Shown here: positions 6,545 to 8,999 of the stretch, piece after piece
Layout: each line of letters starts with the position of its first letter
Position numbering within the stretch: position 1 is the first letter of the stretch
Assembly (NCBI GenBank): GCA_030671985.1
Contig: DAOVHI010000052.1
Span: 1 to 8,999 of the forward strand
Direction of reading: 5' to 3'
Length of the DNA: 8,999 nt
DNA from: JAHJDO01 sp030671985 [NCBI: bacterium]
GTDB taxonomy: Bacteria > JAHJDO01
Notes under the pieces: model-generated
The model's database searches: none
Told to the model about the DNA's origin: nothing
The model's input: only the letters and a program-made list of their open reading frames with translations
Program-made: the position numbers and the translations under genes

Positions 6545-7435
6545 ATGGCTGCAAAAATAATAGATGGTAAGGCAATTGCTGCTGAGATGCAGGATGAGAT
6601 GAAGGTTGAGGCGGAGAGTCTTAAGCGTGAGTACGACTTAACCCCCGGGCTTGCTGTTGTGCTCGTAGGTGATAATCCGGCTTCAAGGGTTTATGTGAGC
6701 ATGAAAAAAAAGGCATGCGCGAGATTGGGCATATATTCTGAGGAGCACAAACTGTCATCAGATACTCCGGAACACGACTTGCTGGAACTTATTAATAAGC
6801 TCAATGTAAATGAGAAAATTCATGGCATTCTTGTTCAGCTTCCTTTGCCAGACCACATTAATGAAGATAAAATTCTTAACGCTATTGATCATTTAAAGGA
6901 TGTTGACGGTTTTCATCCTATCAATGTAGGCAATCTTGTTATTGGCAAGCCTTCTTTTCTGCCGTGCACTCCATATGGAATTCAGCAGCTTCTTCTTAAA
7001 AGCAATATTCAGATTGAAGGCAAACACGTGGTTGTGGTCGGCAGAAGCAATATTGTAGGGAAACCTGTTGCGCTAATTCTGCTTCAAAAGACGCAGGATG
7101 CTAATGCAACGGTGACGGTATGCCATTCACGAAGCGGGGACTTGTCTTATTATACTAAGCAGGCGGATATATTGATCGCGGCTATCGGAAGAGCAGAAAT
7201 GATAAAGAAGGATATGGTCAAGGATGGTGCGGTAGTTATAGATGTTGGAGTTAATCGGGTTGATGATCCAAGCAGAGAAAGAGGATACAAACTTGTTGGG
7301 GATGTGGATTTCAATGAAGTGAAGGAGGTAGCAAGCGCCATTACACCTGTTCCGGGCGGGGTTGGTCCTATGACAATTACAATGCTTATGCACAATACTA
7401 TAAAAGCTGCAAGACTAAGAACAATCAAACATTAA
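6545..7435 (+). CDS. folD: Methylene-THF dehydrogenase / methenyl-THF cyclohydrolase
   Basis: A 296-residue FolD, the family's usual length. It reversibly oxidises 5,10-methylene-THF to methenyl-THF with NAD(P)+ and hydrolyses that to 10-formyl-THF, in the cytoplasm. Catalytic residues line up with E. coli numbering: Tyr50 and Lys54 in YVSMKKKA, Gln98 in VQLPLPDH, Asp121 in DVDGFHPIN. Other signatures are PCTPYGI (140-146), the dinucleotide loop GRSNIVGKP (166-174), CHSRSGDL, DVGVNRV, GDVDF and the C-terminal TPVPGGVGPMTITMLMHNT. The ATG at 6545 is chosen because AGGA at 6531-6534 lies 10 nt upstream and the protein then begins like other FolDs (AAKIIDGKAIA). An upstream TTG at 6503 would overlap mvhD and add 14 non-homologous residues. 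As last gene of the hdr-like/mvhD operon it links that redox module to folate chemistry, in either the biosynthetic or the Wood-Ljungdahl direction. No active-site residue is missing. Confidence 0.97.
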   Translation: MAAKIIDGKAIAAEMQDEMKVEAESLKREYDLTPGLAVVLVGDNPASRVYVSMKKKACARLGIYSEEHKLSSDTPEHDLLELINKLNVNEKIHGILVQLPLPDHINEDKILNAIDHLKDVDGFHPINVGNLVIGKPSFLPCTPYGIQQLLLKSNIQIEGKHVVVVGRSNIVGKPVALILLQKTQDANATVTVCHSRSGDLSYYTKQADILIAAIGRAEMIKKDMVKDGAVVIDVGVNRVDDPSRERGYKLVGDVDFNEVKEVASAITPVPGGVGPMTITMLMHNTIKAARLRTIKH

Positions 7436-7447
7436 AAATATGCGAAT

Positions 7448-7849
7448 TCACTCGTAATCCCAAAGAGAGAAATTTTCATTATGAAATATTTTTAAGGTTC
7501 TTTCTACAATCTTTGCCATATTCTTGACACTTGGAACTGCCGGTGAATGAATATCCCAAACGCCTAACCCTATCTGTCTTTTAAAATTCATTCCTTCAAA
7601 GTATCTTATAATATCGCCTTTGCTTCTGGATGCCTCAATAGTAATTACATCAAAATCCATCTTTTGAATATACTTTACAATCTCATTAAATTCGAAATAA
7701 CACATATGAGTATGGATTTAAGTCTCAGCCTACAAGCAAAGCGCAATTTGATAACTTACCTGATCAATAGAAATATCTTCTCTTACATAACTCCATGCCA
7801 GAATTGTAATTGGTCCTGTCAGCATTCCTTTCACTGGTTTTTTATCTTC
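7448..7849 (-). pseudogene. metE: Cobalamin-independent methionine synthase, decayed 3' fragment
   Basis: Remnant of the C-terminal catalytic half of MetE, which transfers the methyl group of 5-methyl-THF (polyglutamate) to homocysteine. Two homologous blocks share one frame. The upstream block (7840 down to about 7734) reads [14 protein letters not shown]...[15 protein letters not shown]. The downstream block (about 7717 to 7448) reads [13 protein letters not shown]...[10 protein letters not shown]...[12 protein letters not shown]. In E. coli MetE these blocks are separated by about 55 residues, including the IIQIDEPALREGLPL zinc/substrate region; here only a few codons and two stops intervene (TAG at 7730-7732, TAA at 7718-7720). 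The TAA sits exactly where MetE has Gln before IHTHM, so it looks like a CAA-to-TAA nonsense change. The 3' end also breaks off at LWDYE, without the VNPDCGLKTR terminus, 12 nt from the end of convergent folD. The first two-thirds of metE is absent; the remnant abuts thyX directly. Not functional as read. Confidence 0.88.
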
Positions 7850-8391
7850 CTAGCATATCCTTTTTTAAAGGAGCAAGGCCGCAAGAAAACTTGTCTTCCG
7901 GACAATACCCAAGTCTTAAACATTTTTGTCTCTGCCGCTTGAGGCAAAACATATCTTGCGTCCTGAAGCGATGTTGTTTGTAATATTGCGTTATAAGCTT
8001 TCGGAATTTCGTCCATAATATTTTGAAATTGTTTTTTTGGATTTTCATCTTTATCGATAGATGGCGGAACTATATATTCAAAATTGTTTTCTTTCACATA
8101 ACGCTGACTTTGCTGGGAATATGAAGCAATTCTGTGCCTTACGAGCTGATGCGTTAATGCCCTCGATACGCCTTCAATCGCAAAAGTAAATTTCACATGT
8201 TCAAGCGGGCTTAAATGACCTGAATTTATTATTATTTTTATAAATTCTTCTTGCTTACCAGAGTTCTTTTCGTTTTTTAAAATCTCTCCAGCAAATTCAG
8301 GCGAATAACACTGGCGAGCTGAAGAATAAATCACAGAAAGCTCGTTTTGAGTAACCTCAAGAAGCTGCACATTTAATTTAGATTGTTCCAC
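7842..8391 (-). pseudogene. thyX: Flavin-dependent thymidylate synthase with internal deletion and frameshift
   Basis: ThyX makes dTMP from dUMP using methylene-THF, FAD and NAD(P)H. From the GTG at 8391 the frame is good ThyX to about residue 156: the signature RHRIAS at 85-90, SQQSQRYV, VPPSI at about 108-112 and DARYVLPQAAETK. The next conserved block (typically N-A-R-E-L-x-H-F, with the R-A-Q-W-E-I-R region) is missing. The same frame continues with unrelated residues to a stop at 7831. The genuine ThyX tail instead appears one frame over: CLRLGYCPEDKFSCG, then a stop at 7842-7844, matching the C-x-x-G-x-C-P-E-G-x-x-x-C-G ending of many bacterial ThyX. This indicates loss of about 45-50 codons plus a frameshift near 7930, removing conserved substrate-binding residues. 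Start choice is uncertain: GTG at 8391 has a weak GGGA about 7 nt upstream, and a second GTG at residue 8 would begin VQLLEV, closer to typical ThyX starts. Probably inactive, unless an assembly error made the gap. Confidence 0.88.
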
Positions 8392-8416
8392 TTTTTATCC
8401 CACGTAAATTTACTGA

Positions 8417-8446
8417 ATTATATCATAGTGCTTTTGTCATTGCGAA
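8417..8446 (-). promoter_or_regulatory. Promoter candidate for thyX, extended -10 type
   Basis: On the minus strand a perfect TATAAT (plus-strand 8417-8422) is preceded by TGA, giving an extended -10 (TGnTATAAT). TTCGCA, matching TTGACA at 4 of 6, lies 18 nt further upstream, inside the outer arm of the palindromic repeat. Transcription would begin about 20 nt before the thyX GTG. The repeat may therefore have donated the -35 region. Confidence 0.45.
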
Positions 8447-8493
8447 CCAAACCAATGAGATTGCCGCGGGACTTTGTTCCCCGCAATGACAAA
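8433..8493. repeat. Palindromic interspersed repeat (TCATTGCG type)
   Basis: Perfect 12-bp terminal inverted repeats, TTTGTCATTGCG at 8433-8444 and its reverse complement at 8482-8493, enclose a second short hairpin (GCGGG at 8466-8470 with CCCGC at 8480-8484). The interior GAGATTGCCGCGGGACTT resembles the dispersed elements of the form TCATTGCGAG...GCAATCTC...CGCAATGAC seen in many bacterial genomes, including Rickettsia and various candidate phyla. No transposase is present, so it would be a non-autonomous palindromic or MITE-like element. Only one copy occurs in this window. Position between metF and thyX, with both genes reading leftward, could let it act as a transcription terminator or mRNA hairpin. 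Confidence 0.7.
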
Positions 8494-8547
8494 TAAAAAA
8501 GCCCAATCTGCAATGTTACGAAGTTTTATTTTTTCGTCAATAGACAT
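8437..8547 (-). CDS. Short ORF downstream of metF, possibly a gene start cut off by the repeat
   Basis: An ATG at 8547 lies 6 nt after the metF stop on the same strand and opens a 36-codon frame ending in TGA at 8437-8439. The first 18 residues (MSIDEKIKLRNIADWAFL) have ordinary protein-like composition. The remaining codons read straight through the palindromic repeat, so they are not original gene sequence. I do not recognise the N-terminal part. Either it is the stub of a gene formerly co-transcribed with metF and interrupted by the repeat, or it is chance. No clear ribosome site beyond the A-rich metF tail. Confidence 0.2.
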   Translation of the reverse strand: MSIDEKIKLRNIADWAFLFVIAGNKVPRQSHWFGSQ

Positions 8548-8553
8548 TTTAAA

Positions 8554-8999
8554 TTAATTTCTCAAAATGGACAAGACCTCTATTGCCGCAGAAACTCTAC
8601 CGAACGGGGGCATTATATATACGCCATCCACCATGTTTTTTGCTTCAAGAAGTGCTTCTTGAGCTATGCGAATACCTTCTTTTTTTGCTTCATCTTCCCG
8701 AGCATAAGAATGTATGCGCGACAATATCTTTTTGGGAATAGACATGCCGGGAACCTCATTGTGAAGAAAATCTGCGTTTCGCGCGCTGGCTAATGGCAAA
8801 ATGCCAACGAGAATAGGTATTTTATGGGAAGAAACTTTATCCAAAAAGGTTTCAAGAAGCTTTATAGTATAAACAGGCTGGGTCAAAGCATATTCTGCGC
8901 CGGCATCCACCTTGCGCTTAAATCGATCTATCTCTTTATCCAGATTAATAGCTCCCGGATTGGCTCCTATGCCAACCAAAAATTTTGTAGCTGCTCCTA
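8554..8999 (-). CDS. metF: 5,10-methylenetetrahydrofolate reductase (MetF/YitJ family), C-terminal part
   Basis: The C-terminal 148 residues of a methylene-THF reductase, which reduces methylene-THF to 5-methyl-THF using a TIM-barrel-bound FAD. The frame is open to the window edge (AATKFLVGIGANP), so the true start lies beyond position 8999; the TTG at 8979 is internal. Landmarks: IGANPGA, DKEIDRFKRKVDAGAEYALTQPVY (Gln of TQP contacts folate in the family), ILVGILPLASARNADFLHNEVPG and the closing GVYIMPPFGRVSAAIEVL. The combination NADFLHNEVPG plus VYIMPPF is most like the reductase half of bifunctional homocysteine methyltransferase/MTHFR (B. subtilis YitJ type) and related standalone enzymes; which one applies cannot be told because the N-terminus, including the catalytic Glu, is outside. 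It reads toward thyX and metE, so the three probably once formed a methionine/thymidylate gene group. Confidence 0.88.
   Translation of the reverse strand, partial: GAATKFLVGIGANPGAINLDKEIDRFKRKVDAGAEYALTQPVYTIKLLETFLDKVSSHKIPILVGILPLASARNADFLHNEVPGMSIPKKILSRIHSYAREDEAKKEGIRIAQEALLEAKNMVDGVYIMPPFGRVSAAIEVLSILRN

Noticed and set aside
7150-7428. Minus-strand frames within the 3' half of folD
   Set aside because: Antisense of a clearly intact FolD; hydrophobic runs arise from the reverse complement of Val/Ile/Thr codons.
7664-7942. Plus-strand frame of 92 codons
   Set aside because: Opposes the metE and thyX remnants, whose homology is on the minus strand; no protein similarity or ribosome site.
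8494-8530. Rho-independent terminator after metF
   Set aside because: A GGGC followed by a T-run is present on the minus strand, but no convincing stem pairs with it; the adjacent palindromic repeat is a better hairpin but lacks a classic T-tract placement.
8392-8553. SAM or THF riboswitch upstream of the thyX/metE genes
   Set aside because: The spacer is taken up by the repeat and a roughly 20-nt leader; no conserved riboswitch core is visible.

Overview
This AT-rich bacterial window looks like a contig from an uncultivated anaerobe. The lineage cannot be fixed from sequence alone. The mix of an HdrA/MvhD-type flavin and iron-sulfur module, a folate C1 pathway, and a TCATTGCG-type palindromic repeat fits anaerobic candidate-phylum or acetogen-like bacteria, but this is inference. 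The dominant theme is tetrahydrofolate one-carbon metabolism. PurH uses 10-formyl-THF, FolD interconverts methylene-, methenyl- and formyl-THF, a MetF-family reductase makes methyl-THF, and decayed copies of ThyX (methylene-THF user) and MetE (methyl-THF user) lie between the last two.

Layout, left half. The window opens inside purH (plus strand, 5' end missing). A membrane-anchored C45-family acyltransferase/hydrolase follows, then the C-terminal remnant of an alpha/beta-hydrolase. These two look less AT-rich than their neighbours and may be a later insertion.

Middle. A tight plus-strand operon runs from 3928 to 7435. It holds two separate HdrA-like flavoproteins whose genes overlap by 4 nt, an MvhD-like electron-transfer protein 7 nt later, and folD 16 nt after that. 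One flavoprotein has the HdrA core. The other carries two [4Fe-4S] ferredoxin motifs at its C-terminus. No HdrB or HdrC is visible. Together they suggest a redox complex tied to folate C1 chemistry.

Right part. The minus strand holds wreckage: metE (7448-7849) lacks its 5' two-thirds, has an internal deletion, a nonsense codon and a lost 3' end, and thyX (7842-8391) has an internal deletion with a frameshift, its true C-terminus surviving in another frame. Upstream of thyX lie a good promoter candidate and a roughly 60-bp palindromic repeat. The window closes with the C-terminal part of a methylenetetrahydrofolate reductase of the MetF/YitJ family on the minus strand, whose 5' end is beyond the window.

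No tRNA, rRNA, CRISPR array, complete insertion sequence, riboswitch or convincing intrinsic terminator was seen.
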